Source: Photobacterium sp. TLY01
Lineage (GTDB): Bacteria > Pseudomonadota > Gammaproteobacteria > Enterobacterales > Vibrionaceae
Direction of reading: 5' to 3'
Assembly: GCF_021432065.1 (NCBI RefSeq)
Contig: NZ_CP090364.1
Location: 2,246,601 to 2,310,600, forward strand
DNA: 64,000 nt
Part shown: positions 34,472 to 45,085 of the stretch, in pieces
How positions within the stretch are numbered: position 1 is the stretch's first letter
Layout of the letters: every line of letters starts with the position of its first letter
Position numbers and translations under genes: made by a program
The notes under the pieces: model-generated
What the model was told of the DNA's origin: nothing
The model's input: only the letters and a program-made list of their open reading frames with translations
Databases searched by the model: none

Positions 34472-36856
34472 ATGATGAACAAAAAATTACTTGCCCTGCT
34501 GATTGCTTCCAGCTTTGCACTTTACGGTTGTGGGGATGAAAAAGGCCTGAGCGGTACGCCGACCATCGACCCGGATATCAAAAACAGCCTCAATGCCGAA
34601 ACCAAAATCGCGTTTGATCTGCTCTCCAACGAAAAAGTTGTGATTACCCCAAGCTTTGTTGCCATGGACCTTGACGACGGCACCATCGCAACTGAAAGCA
34701 AAGCTTCAAAGGCTGATTTAAGTGATCCTGCCTTTGCCTGGGGTAAAACCGATGGCTGGAGCACAACTCAACCCATCAACATTAATTTCACAGGCAACGA
34801 TCTGGCCGCGGAAACCGCAGCAGACAGCTTCTATCTGATCAAGTCTGGTGATCCGACTAGCGCATCTGATACAACAACACCTGAAGTCCTGTCAGTTGAC
34901 AATGGTGACTTCAAGGTCACAACATCCGGGAAAACCCTAACGGTGATCCTCAAGAAACCGCTTGATCCTGCCAGCAACTACATGTTTGCGGTCACGAGCG
35001 ACCTCAAAGATGCGGAAGGCAACCCGGTTGGTATGACCAATTCTTATGCGGTCCTGAAGAGTGTCGGTAAAGTGCCGGATGCTGCACTGGAGAAACCACA
35101 GGCCATCACGCACGCGGTGGAAAGCACGCTGGCCGCAGTAGCAGGCGCACCAAAGAATAAGATTATTTTCTCCAGCTGGTTCACCACAGCGTCCGTTGGT
35201 GAAGTGCTCTATGCCGCGAAGTCCGCTTCTGCATTGGCACTTCAGATGGGCGCAGAAAAAATCTGGCAAGGCAGCGCGATTGCCGATGGCATCAGTCAAA
35301 GCGATCTGGACGGTATGTTCGAGATGAGCGTGCCAACCAGTGCCGGTCCCACACCAGGTGGTAATTTCATCTACACCGGAACCATCAAACTGCCGTATTT
35401 CCTGGAAAAAGACCCCACAAAATTCAGTACTACACCATGGCAAAGTGGTATGCCGAGCCTGGCAAAAATTAGCTATGTCCTGAACAATGGCTCTGATGCC
35501 GACAAAGCGGCGATTGTTCAGCAATTGGCGGCACTGCAGATCACGACAGAAGATTTAGCTGCCGTGAAAACCGATCCTGAAACTCAGGTCAGAGTGCTGC
35601 AGGCGCTTACGGGCTCCACGTTAACACTGGCCGATGGTTCGCAACTGGATGAAGAACGACTGATTACCCGCTATAGTCCAGTGCCGAAACTGAAAGCAGT
35701 GGATACCGTTGAATATACGCTTGTTTTGTCGTCAGACACGACCAATTGCCAAGTAGGTTCAAGTAACGTTTCCATCTATCAGCACGGTATTAGATCGACA
35801 AAAGATACGGTTGCAGCCCTAGCCGACAGTGTGATGGATACTGGATGCCACGCGATCTTCGCGATTGACCATCCATTACATGGCACTCGTGGCATTGCAG
35901 GCAAGAGTGCGTCAACCGGGAAACCTGAAATGTACCTGAATCTTGCTTCACTTACTGTGGCAAGGGACAACATGCGCCAGAGCACCATCGATGTGCTCAA
36001 CCTCCGTGCAGGAATTGCAGCGGTATTCCAAAAACTGGGCACTGCCATTCTTAAGGGGGATACAGCAACTATTGGTGCAATGGGCCAGTTGGCACGCCTC
36101 AACCCACAAAGTAAAGTCGGTTTCGTCGGTCACTCATTAGGTGCGATCACTGGTATCAATGTCGCCGATGCTGCCAACAGAACCCTGAATGATGCGACAG
36201 GTGATGCGGCTTATGCGATCGACAAAGTCGCACTGGCTAATCCGGGTGCGGGTATTCCTTACCTGCTGATGCAATCCGGATCATTCGGTAATTTTGTCAA
36301 AGGTAATCTGTTTGCATCCATAAACAGCGAATTCCAACAGGGTTGTGGGGCTACTGATTTGGCAACCTGCTTTGCTGGTTATCAGCAAGGCAAAATAACC
36401 GATGGTTCAACAGCTGCACTCACAGAACTTGCAACTATTTACACCAAGTTCAGCGAATTTGCTTATGTTGCCCAAGGGGTGCTGGATACCGTCGACCCGA
36501 TTAACACTTCACTGCAAGTCTCGGCAGATTTACCGGTCTACCTGACTCAGGTTGAAGATGATGCCACCATTCCAAATATGCTGGCGCAGCCAGGTACCGC
36601 AGGCTCAGTCGTGACTGGCACCAGTATCCTGCTGCCTTACTCGCCGTTTGGCGGAACCCTGCCGTTGCTGCAAACCATGAGCCTGGCTCCGACCACAGCG
36701 TCTGTGAATGGACAAACGGTACGTAATGCCGTGTTGTTTGATTCAGGGACTCACGGTTCCTTGTTAGCTGATGGAGGTACTGATCCAGTCGCGACACAAA
36801 TGCGTGCTCAAGTCAGCTCTTTCCTGAACGGCGATGGGACAGTGCTAGACTATTAA
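34472..36856 (+). CDS. Surface lipoprotein lipase/lysophospholipase, VolA (Pla-1/Cef) family
   Basis: 794-residue lipoprotein with lipobox FALYGC and a Gly-Asp (GCGDE) start of the mature protein. The N-terminal half holds an Ig-like/Big_5-type segment (AADSFYLIKSGDP; LKKPLDPASNYMFAVTSDLKD). The C-terminal half is an alpha/beta hydrolase with the nucleophile elbow GHSLG in VGFVGHSLGAITGIN. Likely acid and base partners are Asp in LTQVEDDATIPN and His in FDSGTHGSLL. It resembles VolA of V. cholerae and Pla-1/Cef lipases. Cotranscription with fadL and a shared terminator support extracellular lipid breakdown followed by uptake. Two ATGs in tandem open the gene. Confidence 0.85.
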   Translation: MMNKKLLALLIASSFALYGCGDEKGLSGTPTIDPDIKNSLNAETKIAFDLLSNEKVVITPSFVAMDLDDGTIATESKASKADLSDPAFAWGKTDGWSTTQPININFTGNDLAAETAADSFYLIKSGDPTSASDTTTPEVLSVDNGDFKVTTSGKTLTVILKKPLDPASNYMFAVTSDLKDAEGNPVGMTNSYAVLKSVGKVPDAALEKPQAITHAVESTLAAVAGAPKNKIIFSSWFTTASVGEVLYAAKSASALALQMGAEKIWQGSAIADGISQSDLDGMFEMSVPTSAGPTPGGNFIYTGTIKLPYFLEKDPTKFSTTPWQSGMPSLAKISYVLNNGSDADKAAIVQQLAALQITTEDLAAVKTDPETQVRVLQALTGSTLTLADGSQLDEERLITRYSPVPKLKAVDTVEYTLVLSSDTTNCQVGSSNVSIYQHGIRSTKDTVAALADSVMDTGCHAIFAIDHPLHGTRGIAGKSASTGKPEMYLNLASLTVARDNMRQSTIDVLNLRAGIAAVFQKLGTAILKGDTATIGAMGQLARLNPQSKVGFVGHSLGAITGINVADAANRTLNDATGDAAYAIDKVALANPGAGIPYLLMQSGSFGNFVKGNLFASINSEFQQGCGATDLATCFAGYQQGKITDGSTAALTELATIYTKFSEFAYVAQGVLDTVDPINTSLQVSADLPVYLTQVEDDATIPNMLAQPGTAGSVVTGTSILLPYSPFGGTLPLLQTMSLAPTTASVNGQTVRNAVLFDSGTHGSLLADGGTDPVATQMRAQVSSFLNGDGTVLDY

Positions 36857-37170
36857 TCGTATAGAAATATGGTAATTAAACATTCTAAGGCCAGCTCCGC
36901 TGGCCTTTTCCATCTTTGCTGAATAGCCTCTGCATAACAAAAAACCTATCCCGAATCACTTTGAACAACCTGATCGAGTCAGCATCAGACAGCCGTTCAT
37001 CGCTACTCTGACTGCCCTCTCACTATATCCGGCTAAAAATCCCTCCCAGAGCACAGTTTTTTCTCGACATGCAAGAAATTTTCAGCAAACTAGACGGCCT
37101 GCACATTGCCGCCTGGATAGCATTATTATTCAGTGATGCAATCACACAACTATCAATGGAAAGTCGTTTT
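36857..37170 (+). other. Gap after the lipase gene, with terminator and antiporter leader
   Basis: The terminator (AAGGCCAGC-TCC-GCTGGCCTT, 36887-36907, then TT) ends the fadL-lipase transcript. The remaining 260 bases hold the presumed leader of the antiporter. In-frame ATG 37069 would add 34 residues, but the preferred start is 37171. No lysine riboswitch signature was found, although such elements precede some related transporters. Confidence 0.6.
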
Positions 37171-38493
37171 ATGAATCCTGTCGTTATTTCCGTCTGCGTC
37201 ATGCTGGTACTGGCGCTGATGCGAGTCAACGTCGTGGTCGCGCTGACCTTCAGTGCCATCCTCGGCGGCCTTCTCGGAGGACTGTCTCTCACCGATACCA
37301 TCTCTGCCTTTGAAGGCGGGCTGGGCGGCGGCGCCACCACAGCTTTGAGCTATGCCATGCTGGGTACTTTTGCCGTGGCCATTTCCCGTTCGGGTATTAC
37401 CGATGTACTGGCACAAAAAGTCATCAAACGTATCAGCGGCCATCATAATGCGGCAGCAGCGACCGGTGTGAAGTACTCGGTACTGACCATTTTACTGCTG
37501 CTGTCGATTTCGTCGCAGAACGCGATTCCGGTCCACATTGCATTTATCCCGATTGTGATTCCCCCTTTGCTGCATGTGTTCGCCAAACTCAAGCTGGATC
37601 GCCGCCTGATTGCCTGCGTACTGACCTTTGGTCTGGTGACACCTTACATGGTGCTGCCTGTAGGCTTTGGCGGCATTTTCCTCAACAATATCCTGCTGAA
37701 AAATCTGCATGACAACGGTCTGGATGTGGCAGCCAGCCAGGTGCCTTATGCTATGATTCTGCCGGCAGCCGGTATGCTGTTCGGTCTGCTGCTGGCCACC
37801 TTTGTCAGCTATCGCAAACCCCGGGAATATTCTGAAGCACAGATTCTGGCCAGCGAGCCGGAGCACGCTGAAATCAACATGCAGCATGTTTATGTGGCCG
37901 TTATTGCTATCGCAGCGGCACTGGGCGTTCAGCTTTACAGTGGGTCGATGATCATTGGGGGTCTTGCCGGCTTCATGGTGTTTACCCTTGCCGGTGTGAT
38001 CAAGTGGAAAGATACCCATGATGTGTTCACTAAAGGCGTGCACATGATGGCGATGATAGGTTTCATCATGATTGCGGCTGCCGGCTTTGCAGCCGTCATG
38101 AAAGCCACTGGCGGGGTGGAAACCCTGGTCAGTTCGCTGTCTGATGCCATCGGCGACAACAAAGCACTCGCTGCTCTGTTGATGCTGGTCGTTGGCCTGC
38201 TGGTGACCATGGGTATCGGGTCATCCTTCTCGACCATTCCGATTCTGGCGACTATCTATGTGCCGTTATGCCTGAGCTTTGGCTTCTCGCCGCTGGCGAC
38301 TGTGGCGCTGGTCGGTACCGCAGCAGCGCTGGGCGATGCCGGATCGCCAGCCTCGGATTCAACCCTGGGCCCGACTGCCGGTCTGAATGCTGACGGCCAG
38401 CACGAGCACGTGTGGGACACGGTAGTCCCTACCTTTATTCACTACAACCTGCCACTGATTGCCTTTGGCTGGCTGGCCTCTATGATGCTGTAG
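37171..38493 (+). CDS. Na+/H+ antiporter-like transporter (NhaC/ion transporter superfamily)
   Basis: 440 residues from ATG 37171 (GGAAAG 8 bases upstream; a longer frame from 37069 is possible). It has about eleven to twelve membrane segments, starting [21 protein letters not shown] Gly-rich segment [20 protein letters not shown], the polar re-entrant region [20 protein letters not shown] and a C-terminal repeat [20 protein letters not shown] are visible. This is the pattern of the Na+/H+ antiporter family found in vibrios and Haemophilus (VC2037-like). The real substrate could be an amino acid or dicarboxylate exchanged for Na+. It stands alone, with a bidirectional terminator after it. Confidence 0.7.
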   Translation: MNPVVISVCVMLVLALMRVNVVVALTFSAILGGLLGGLSLTDTISAFEGGLGGGATTALSYAMLGTFAVAISRSGITDVLAQKVIKRISGHHNAAAATGVKYSVLTILLLLSISSQNAIPVHIAFIPIVIPPLLHVFAKLKLDRRLIACVLTFGLVTPYMVLPVGFGGIFLNNILLKNLHDNGLDVAASQVPYAMILPAAGMLFGLLLATFVSYRKPREYSEAQILASEPEHAEINMQHVYVAVIAIAAALGVQLYSGSMIIGGLAGFMVFTLAGVIKWKDTHDVFTKGVHMMAMIGFIMIAAAGFAAVMKATGGVETLVSSLSDAIGDNKALAALLMLVVGLLVTMGIGSSFSTIPILATIYVPLCLSFGFSPLATVALVGTAAALGDAGSPASDSTLGPTAGLNADGQHEHVWDTVVPTFIHYNLPLIAFGWLASMML

Positions 38494-38515
38494 CCGCTCA
38501 TAGTTTGGCAGAAAC

Positions 38516-38547
38516 AAAAAGACCCCGCACTGCGGGGTCTTTTTTTA
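38516..38547. terminator. Bidirectional terminator between the antiporter gene and grxD
   Basis: AAAAAGACCCCGC and GCGGGGTCTTTTT form a 13-bp stem around ACT, with T runs for both strands. Confidence 0.9.
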
Positions 38548-38567
38548 TCAATACCAGCTGTCAGATA

Positions 38568-38909
38568 TTATTCTGCGGCTTCTGCACTGTCGCGACGTGC
38601 TGCGGCTTCTTTGATTAATGGCTGCAGTTCACCTTTCTGGAACATTTCCAGAATAATGTCACAACCGCCAACCAGCTCACCTTCGATCCACAGCTGTGGG
38701 AACGTTGGCCATTGCGCATAAATTGGCAACTCAGCGCGGATATCCGGGTTTTGCAGGATATCAACGTAAGCAAATTTTTCACCACAAGCCATCAGCGCCT
38801 GAGAAGCCTGTGAAGAGAAACCGCAGCTCGGCAGTTTTGGTGATCCTTTCATGTACAGCAGAATTGGGTTTTCTTCGATCTGCTGTTTGATTTTGTCGAT
38901 GGTTTCCAT
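38568..38909 (-). CDS. grxD: Monothiol glutaredoxin GrxD
   Basis: 113 residues from ATG 38909 (AGAGGAAGC upstream; the 15 extra codons of the longer frame are not needed). The CGFS active site is in KLPSCGFSSQASQAL, with WPTFPQLWIEGELVGGCDI for glutathione binding. GrxD binds a shared 2Fe-2S cluster in dimers or with BolA proteins and supports Fe-S delivery. It is divergent from sodB, as in enteric bacteria, where both respond to iron. Confidence 0.96.
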   Translation of the reverse strand: METIDKIKQQIEENPILLYMKGSPKLPSCGFSSQASQALMACGEKFAYVDILQNPDIRAELPIYAQWPTFPQLWIEGELVGGCDIILEMFQKGELQPLIKEAAARRDSAEAAE

Positions 38910-39229
38910 AGCTTCCTCTAACAACGTTAGCTTTATAGTAAGTGTGATACCCACATTCTACTTTGTCACGGCAAGGAAAAAAACGCCTAATGAAAGTAAG
39001 GTTAAGACTTATACTTGTCTGAACGCTTGCTTACCATCTTATGCCTGCTGTGACCTTTTTCATTCAGACTACTTTTAATAAAGAAAAAACTTGCTAAAAT
39101 GATTTGCAAACACGCAAGCCTATCGCTTGTATACAATAACAAACACAGTTTGAAGTGACGCAGGCTTTAGCCTGCTCACGGAAGCAATGTCGTGGGTCTG
39201 CCCACACCATCAATATGGAGAATCGAGTA
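38910..39229. other. Divergent promoter region between grxD and sodB
   Basis: AT-rich. TATACAAT (39130-39137) is a likely -10 box for sodB about 95 bases before its start, leaving a long leader in which a small-RNA target could lie. No good Fur box was seen. No other gene. Confidence 0.4.
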
Positions 39230-39814
39230 ATGGCATTCGAACTACCTGCTCTACCGTACGAGAAAAATGCACTTGAGCCGCACATCTCTCAAGAGACGCT
39301 GGAATACCACCACGGTAAGCACCACAACACCTATGTTGTGAAACTGAACGGCCTGATCGAAGGTACTGAGTACGCAGACAAATCTCTGGAAGAGATCATC
39401 AAGACCTCGACTGGCGGTGTTTTCAACAACGCAGCTCAGATCTGGAACCACACTTTCTACTGGCACTGCCTGAGCCCAAATGGTGGCGGTGAGCCAACTG
39501 GCGCAGTGGCCGACGCCATTGTGAAAGCGTTTGGTTCTTTTGACGCATTCAAAGCAAAATTCACTGATTCAGCAATCAACAACTTTGGTTCATCATGGAC
39601 CTGGCTGGTGAAAAAAGCAGACGGTTCACTGGACATCGTGAACACCTCTAACGCTGGTACGCCACTGACTGAAGAAGGTGTAACGCCTCTGCTGACAGTT
39701 GATCTGTGGGAACACGCTTACTACATCGACTACCGTAACCTGCGTCCAGACTACATGAATGGTTTCTGGGCACTGGTGAACTGGGAATTCGTTGCTAAAA
39801 ACCTGGCAGCTTAA
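39230..39814 (+). CDS. sodB: Superoxide dismutase [Fe]
   Basis: 194 residues from ATG 39230 (GGAG upstream; 25 upstream codons are not protein-like). It is the classical FeSOD, with MAFELPALPYEKNALEPHIS at the start and ligands in HHGKHHNTYV, NHTFYWHCLSPNGGG and DLWEHAYYIDYRNLRPDY. The iron-type glutamine is in FNNAAQIWNHTFYW. It dismutes cytoplasmic superoxide. It contrasts with the Fur-boxed SodA-type enzyme at 30035. A strong terminator follows. Confidence 0.97.
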   Translation: MAFELPALPYEKNALEPHISQETLEYHHGKHHNTYVVKLNGLIEGTEYADKSLEEIIKTSTGGVFNNAAQIWNHTFYWHCLSPNGGGEPTGAVADAIVKAFGSFDAFKAKFTDSAINNFGSSWTWLVKKADGSLDIVNTSNAGTPLTEEGVTPLLTVDLWEHAYYIDYRNLRPDYMNGFWALVNWEFVAKNLAA

Positions 39815-39840
39815 TCCTCAAACCTGACGGTTCAGATCGC

Positions 39841-39871
39841 AAAAGGCCCGCACATCAGTGCGGGCCTTTTC
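39841..39871 (+). terminator. Terminator after sodB
   Basis: AAAAGGCCCGCAC and GTGCGGGCCTTTT form a perfect 13-bp stem around ATCA; both ends are suited to termination. Confidence 0.9.
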
Positions 39872-39964
39872 TTATGGATTTTTGTCAGATTTTCAATTGT
39901 TGATTTTTCAGCAGGCAGCCCCACTACTTACTGAGCAAAATCATCGACCTGAATGATCAGACAA

Positions 39965-41083
39965 TCAGGCTTTCTCTGCCAGAATGATACGCAGTGTACG
40001 GCGCAGCGGTTCGGCAGCACCCCACAATAACTGATCACCCACAGTGAAGGCATTGAGGAAATCATCGCCCATTGCCAGCTTACGCAGACGACCCACAGGT
40101 ACAGACAGCGTGCCTGTCACTTTCGTTGGCGTCAGCTCCTGCGTGGTAATGTCACGCTCGTTCGGGATCACTTTCACCCAGTCATTGTGCGAGGCAATAA
40201 TCCCTTCGATTTCATCCAGCGGAACATTCTTCTTCAGTTTCAGCGTCAGCGCCTGGCTGTGACAACGCATCGCACCGATACGCACACAAGTCCCGTCAAT
40301 CGCAATCGGGCTGTTACCAGTTGCCAGAATCTTGTTGGTCTCAACGCCGCCTTTCCACTCTTCTTTGCTCTGACCATTTTCGCGTTTCACATCGATCCAT
40401 GGGATCAGAGAGCCCGCCAACGGCACACCAAACTCAGAGGTTGGGAAGTCAGCTGAGCGCATGGCTTGCGCTACTTTACGGTCAATATCCAGAATAGAGG
40501 TAGCCGGATTCGCCAGCTCGCTGGTCACGTTGTCATTAATGACACCCATTTGAGAGATCAACTCGCGCATATTCTTGGCACCAGCACCAGAGGCTGCCTG
40601 ATACGTCTGGGAGGTCATCCACTCAACCAGACCAGCCTGGAACAAGCCACCGACTGCCATCAGCATCAGGCTGACCGTACAGTTACCACCGGCGAATGAA
40701 CGCACGCCAGAGTGAATCCCTTGCTGAATTTGATCGAAGTTCACCGGATCCAGCGTGATGATGGTTTGATCATCCATACGCAGCGTGGACGCCGCATCAA
40801 TCCAGTAACCTTTCCAGCCTGCCTGACGCAGCGCCGGATAAACTTTCTCGGTATAGCTGCCACCCTGACAGGTAATAATGGCATCAAGCTTCTTCAGAGC
40901 ATCAATATCAAATGCATCATGAAGTACGCCTGCATCTTTACCGAAGTCAGGCGCAGGAATTCCAACCTGAGAGGTTGAAAAGAAAACAGGTTCAATATGG
41001 TCAAAGTCTTTTTCTTCCACCATACGTTGCATAAGCACAGAACCGACCATGCCGCGCCAACCGATCAAACCAACTTTCATCAT
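39965..41083 (-). CDS. asd: Aspartate-semialdehyde dehydrogenase
   Basis: 372 residues, the gammaproteobacterial (E. coli) length. The NADP-binding start is [19 protein letters not shown]. The catalytic cysteine is in [14 protein letters not shown], and the active-site His is in [17 protein letters not shown]. It makes aspartate semialdehyde for lysine, threonine, methionine and diaminopimelate synthesis. ATGATG offers two starts; GGAG lies about 10 bases upstream of the first. Vibrios often carry a second asd gene of another subtype; none is in this window. Confidence 0.96.
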   Translation of the reverse strand: MMKVGLIGWRGMVGSVLMQRMVEEKDFDHIEPVFFSTSQVGIPAPDFGKDAGVLHDAFDIDALKKLDAIITCQGGSYTEKVYPALRQAGWKGYWIDAASTLRMDDQTIITLDPVNFDQIQQGIHSGVRSFAGGNCTVSLMLMAVGGLFQAGLVEWMTSQTYQAASGAGAKNMRELISQMGVINDNVTSELANPATSILDIDRKVAQAMRSADFPTSEFGVPLAGSLIPWIDVKRENGQSKEEWKGGVETNKILATGNSPIAIDGTCVRIGAMRCHSQALTLKLKKNVPLDEIEGIIASHNDWVKVIPNERDITTQELTPTKVTGTLSVPVGRLRKLAMGDDFLNAFTVGDQLLWGAAEPLRRTLRIILAEKA

Positions 41084-41800
41084 AGCTTGCTACACTCCAT
41101 GTTGACGTGATTGGGCACCTCCTAAATCGATTGGAGAAAAGCCACCTTTAGTATGCAACAGGTCAAATAAAGGCCATCAGTGACACACTGACAGCCGCAT
41201 ACCCATTTCAATCACGTTTTTGAAAACCACATTCATGACTCTTGCGTATCGAAAACACTCTGCAATCGTGCAACAGCCACGAACCGAAGATAGCTAAATA
41301 CCATAAAGCAAAGCCCCTACCAACGCAACAAAATGCCAAAATTAACTGGTGTCAAAGCTGTAACACAGCGCAGCATGACGAGTGCACCAGCTTTTTCAGA
41401 GTATTCAGCTAATTTGATGTCATTGTACAGAGTGATGATGCTAGATTTTCAGGGAATAAATCATGATTTTTCTGAAAGAAGTAAAATCCTGTTTTTCACA
41501 CTCTTCAATTCAACAAACCAGATTTTCACTTCCCTTTCGTTGACTTTATTGCTGTCAGGGCATTGATTCATCATCAACTGCTAAAAAGTATTCATCATCT
41601 GTCTGTTACGATTGATGTGAAGGCTGAGCAAGGGTTCAGAAATAAGCAGATTATCAGGGGTGAAGCGAGAGGAAGGCGCCAGCAAACTGACTCTGAAGAA
41701 TACAGTCAGAGTCAGCGGGATAAAAAGTCCGAAACATCAAAGTTCGATCAGACGTACCGCACCGACTTACATCCGCGCGGCACACCTGGTTAACCGCCTG
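41084..41800. other. Long region without a gene between asd and yejK
   Basis: About 700 bases. Two plus-strand frames (41333-41566 and 41563-41793) lack ribosome-binding sites and protein-like composition. Seen here: a palindrome TCAGTG-ACA-CACTGA (41177-41191), which may be an asd operator, and a perfect 10-bp stem CTGACTCTGA (41687-41696) with TCAGAGTCAG (41706-41715), which may end the yejK transcript. No lysine riboswitch was recognised ahead of asd. Confidence 0.5.
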
Positions 41801-42814
41801 TCAGTTATCGCTGTTCTGGCGTCGCTGAAGCTGATCTTTGAGGTTCGGCGGGGTACCTTTAATCGTCAGTGTATCGGTTTGCGGATCGTAGAAAATGCGC
41901 TCACCCAGCAACATGCTGTCGAAGTTGATCGTCAGCCCGCCACCCGAACCGACAAACTTGGTCAGCTTACGTATGGCTGTGCGATCTGCCGGAAAGGTCT
42001 CTTCCAGCTCGTACCCCTGGTTGGAGGTAAACTGATAAAAGTCGACACCCGCCTCTGTGGTCGGTAATTCGCCCGACAATTCTTTCACCGCGACTTCTTC
42101 ACCGGACTGCAACTGACCGTTGCAGTAATCGTAAACCTGCTTGCGGTACTGCTGTTTTTCCTCTTTATCCATCCGAGAATCGGCACAGAAATCCTCAACC
42201 GCTTGCATCAGTACCTGATTCTGTACTTTGACGTCCAGTCCGACTTCCGCCTGCAGGAAATCTAAGAAAAAGTCGGCCACTTTGCGACCAACCCGACCTT
42301 TAATAAAAGTCAGGTAGCGATTACATTCGGGATCGGTCTCCCAGGATGACAAGTCTATCCGGGCAACAATTTCCATTTTGCTGACATCCAGATAGTCTGT
42401 GGCGCTAATATCAAGCTGGTCAGTTACCTTCATGCTGTGGCAGGTCGGCAGAAGGCCGATGAAGAGATAATCGGTAGCCAGAGACTGGTATTGCGCCATC
42501 ACCAGTGTTCCGGCATCAGCAAACGGATACTTCACCAGTTCAGATTGCAACCGTTGTGAGGCCTGATTGGAAAAAGTCAGAAAATCTAGGTCTCCCTGGC
42601 GGCACTGTTTCAGCCAGTAACCGAATTCGCTCTCTTCGGCGAATCGGCCAAAGCCTTTGGCACCCTTGCTGCTGTACACCCGGTGTAATTCAGCAACCAG
42701 CTCAGTGGTGGTGTCTGTATGTTCTAATTCCTGCTCTCTCAGCTGAACAGACAGTTCATCTTGTTCATTTTTGGAGAATTGGTGCAGGATGACGTTGGAA
42801 AGCGTGAGACTCAT
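41801..42814 (-). CDS. yejK: Nucleoid-associated protein YejK (NdpA)
   Basis: 337 residues. Starts MSLTLSNVILHQFSKNEQ as in the YejK/NdpA family, contains TDYLDVSKMEIVARIDLS and KGRVGRKVADFFLDFLQAE, and ends with PPNLKDQLQRR. It binds the nucleoid; the precise function is unclear. It is divergent from yejL-yejM, the same order as in E. coli. Confidence 0.93.
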   Translation of the reverse strand: MSLTLSNVILHQFSKNEQDELSVQLREQELEHTDTTTELVAELHRVYSSKGAKGFGRFAEESEFGYWLKQCRQGDLDFLTFSNQASQRLQSELVKYPFADAGTLVMAQYQSLATDYLFIGLLPTCHSMKVTDQLDISATDYLDVSKMEIVARIDLSSWETDPECNRYLTFIKGRVGRKVADFFLDFLQAEVGLDVKVQNQVLMQAVEDFCADSRMDKEEKQQYRKQVYDYCNGQLQSGEEVAVKELSGELPTTEAGVDFYQFTSNQGYELEETFPADRTAIRKLTKFVGSGGGLTINFDSMLLGERIFYDPQTDTLTIKGTPPNLKDQLQRRQNSDN

Positions 42815-42890
42815 AATGGAAAAGTTTTTCAGTAAATCTAAAGTGTAGGGTATTATAAGTCGCTTTCTTCACCATAAAACAAGACCTGAT

Positions 42891-43109
42891 ATGCCAATTA
42901 CATCAAAATACAGTAATGAAAAAGTGGAACAGATCCTTGATGATGTGTTCGACGTCTTTGAAAAGCACGGTACATCTGCTGAATTAGCGCTTATGATTGT
43001 AGGTAATGTTGCTACCAATATCATTAACGCTGATGTCCCGGCATCACAACGTCATGCCATTGCTGAGAAATTTGCCCAAGCTCTGCTGACCTCAATCAAG
43101 AAAGATTAA
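42891..43109 (+). CDS. yejL: UPF0352 (DUF1414) protein YejL
   Basis: 72 residues, matching the family in size and sequence ([37 protein letters not shown]). It is a small helical cytoplasmic dimer of unknown function. It comes 33 bases before yejM and is very likely in the same transcript. Confidence 0.92.
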   Translation: MPITSKYSNEKVEQILDDVFDVFEKHGTSAELALMIVGNVATNIINADVPASQRHAIAEKFAQALLTSIKKD

Positions 43110-43142
43110 TCCCAGCACCAGAGAGAAGAAGAACACAGGTAT

Positions 43143-45020
43143 ATGGTCTCCAGCGGAAACAACTACAAAGAAACCGTGTCACAGCTGATTAGCTGGGGAC
43201 ACTGGTTCAGTTTTTTCAATATTATCGCAGCCATGCTGTTAGGTACCCGGTACATCATCCATTCGGACTGGCCGGAAACCCTGATGGGGCAGCTTTATAT
43301 GGGCCTGAGCTGGGTGGGTCATTTCGGCTTTCTGGTTTTTGGCTTTTACATTCTCATTCTGTTTCCAGCCAGTTTTCTGATTCCCTCTCAGCGCTTAATG
43401 CGGCTGTTTGCGGTACTGGTTGGAACCATAGGTCAAACCATACTGATTCTCGACACCCATGCTTACGAAAGCCTGGAGTTGCATCTCAGCCCTCTGGTCT
43501 GGGATCTGTTACTCAGTGGGGAACGCACCGAACTGAATGCCCGCTGGCAATACCTGTTCATCGTCGTGCCAGCCATCTTCCTGCTCCAGCTGTTCCTGTC
43601 GGAATGGCTGTGGCGCAAGCTGCGTAAACTCACCCGTAAACATGTCGGCGTACCGATTGCTTCTGTGTTTGGCCTGTGTTTTCTTGCCAGCCATCTGATC
43701 TACATCTGGGCGGATGCCAATCTTTATCGCCCTGTGACGGCACAACGGTCGAATTTTCCGTTGTCCTATCCCATGACAGCCAAATCCTTTATGGAGCGCC
43801 ATGGCCTGTTAGACCGGCAGGAATATGCCCGTCTGCAGGAAAAGCAAGGCGTTGAAAACAGCGAAAGTATCCGTTACCCGCTCAAGCCGCTGTCATTCAG
43901 CGATAAAGGAAGTGGCCAGAACCTGCTGGTGATCATGATTGATGGCTTGCGCAGCGACATGGTCACAACAGAAACCATGCCGTATCTGTCCGCTTACGCA
44001 CAGCAAAATCTGAACTTTACCGACCATTACAGCACAGGAAACGACAGTACCCTGGGCACATTTGGTTTATTTTATGGTCTGCCAGGGGCATACAATACCA
44101 GTATCCGGGCTGAACACAGTCCACCGGTTTTGCTCGAAACCCTCACCAAACGCGGTTACCGGTTTGGTCTGTTCAGCGGTTCTGGCTTTGCCGATGTCAT
44201 TTATCCTCAGGCTATTTTCACGAAAGATCAGATCGCTTTAGCCGCAGCGCTGAATCCTGAGCCCCCGCATAGCGATCAACAAGCTATCACCAATATGCAA
44301 AGCTGGTTGAGCAAACAAACGCCAGGCAAACCCTGGTTTGGCTATCTGGAACTGGTTTCAGTACAGGATTACGAGGATGCTGATCATGCCATCGAGGCGA
44401 CGTTCTCTCCCTCACTGAAAGACACCCAGCCCGGTGAGGACTCAAGCATCGATCCGGCTGAATTGCTGAAAAACAGTTATCGTAATGCCGCTTACTATGT
44501 TGATGAACAGCTGATTGCTATCTTTGACAGCCTAATGAAACGCGACATGCTGGACAATACAATCGTGATGATCACGGCTAACCACGGCACTGAGTTTAAT
44601 GAAACCGGCACCAATTCCTGGGGTTCGGGATCAAACTACAGCCAGTATCAGCTGAAAGTTCCGCTGATCGTCCATTGGCCAGACAGTCAGAGCGCTCAAA
44701 TCAGTCGGTCGACCAGTCATCTTGATATTGTTCCCACCCTGATGGAAACCTTACTCAGTACGACAACAGCACCAGAATTTTACAGCAGTGGTATCAGTCT
44801 GTTCGATAACAGCAATAAACGACGCTGGGTGCTGGCTGGAGACAATCAGGACATTGTGGTTGTTCAGCCCGAAGGCACCACCATTGTGGATAAATACGGC
44901 AACTACACTGTGTATGACGCTGAATACAGAATGCAAGATAACGGAAAACCGAAACTCTCCACCTTGATGCAGGTGATGCATGAACTGAAGCGGTTTTATC
45001 AGCCAGGTTCAGCGCAGTAA
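43143..45020 (+). CDS. yejM: Inner-membrane regulator of LPS synthesis YejM/PbgA/LapC
   Basis: 625 residues. Five N-terminal membrane helices (about 10-190) are followed by a periplasmic alkaline-phosphatase/sulfatase-like domain (NLLVIMIDGLRSDMV; TDHYSTGNDSTLGTFGLFYG; VMITANHGTEFNETG). In E. coli YejM senses periplasmic LPS and tunes LpxC degradation through LapB; catalytic activity of the globular domain is doubtful. The ribosome-binding site is weak (ACAGG). Last gene of yejLM; a terminator follows. Confidence 0.93.
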   Translation: MVSSGNNYKETVSQLISWGHWFSFFNIIAAMLLGTRYIIHSDWPETLMGQLYMGLSWVGHFGFLVFGFYILILFPASFLIPSQRLMRLFAVLVGTIGQTILILDTHAYESLELHLSPLVWDLLLSGERTELNARWQYLFIVVPAIFLLQLFLSEWLWRKLRKLTRKHVGVPIASVFGLCFLASHLIYIWADANLYRPVTAQRSNFPLSYPMTAKSFMERHGLLDRQEYARLQEKQGVENSESIRYPLKPLSFSDKGSGQNLLVIMIDGLRSDMVTTETMPYLSAYAQQNLNFTDHYSTGNDSTLGTFGLFYGLPGAYNTSIRAEHSPPVLLETLTKRGYRFGLFSGSGFADVIYPQAIFTKDQIALAAALNPEPPHSDQQAITNMQSWLSKQTPGKPWFGYLELVSVQDYEDADHAIEATFSPSLKDTQPGEDSSIDPAELLKNSYRNAAYYVDEQLIAIFDSLMKRDMLDNTIVMITANHGTEFNETGTNSWGSGSNYSQYQLKVPLIVHWPDSQSAQISRSTSHLDIVPTLMETLLSTTTAPEFYSSGISLFDNSNKRRWVLAGDNQDIVVVQPEGTTIVDKYGNYTVYDAEYRMQDNGKPKLSTLMQVMHELKRFYQPGSAQ

Positions 45021-45026
45021 AATCTC

Positions 45027-45059
45027 AACAGGGCAGCCTGCACAGCTGCCCTGTTCTTT
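45027..45059 (+). terminator. Terminator after yejM
   Basis: AACAGGGCAGC and GCTGCCCTGTT form an 11-bp stem around a 7-base loop, followed by CTTTATTT. Confidence 0.75.
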
Positions 45060-45085
45060 ATTTACGAACCACTCATGATTTTGAA

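Noticed and set aside
41084..41340. Lysine riboswitch ahead of asd
   Set aside because: The conserved helices and the AGAGGNGC-type core of the lysine element could not be found.
41333..41793. Two plus-strand reading frames between asd and yejK
   Set aside because: No ribosome-binding sites, odd composition and no recognisable features.
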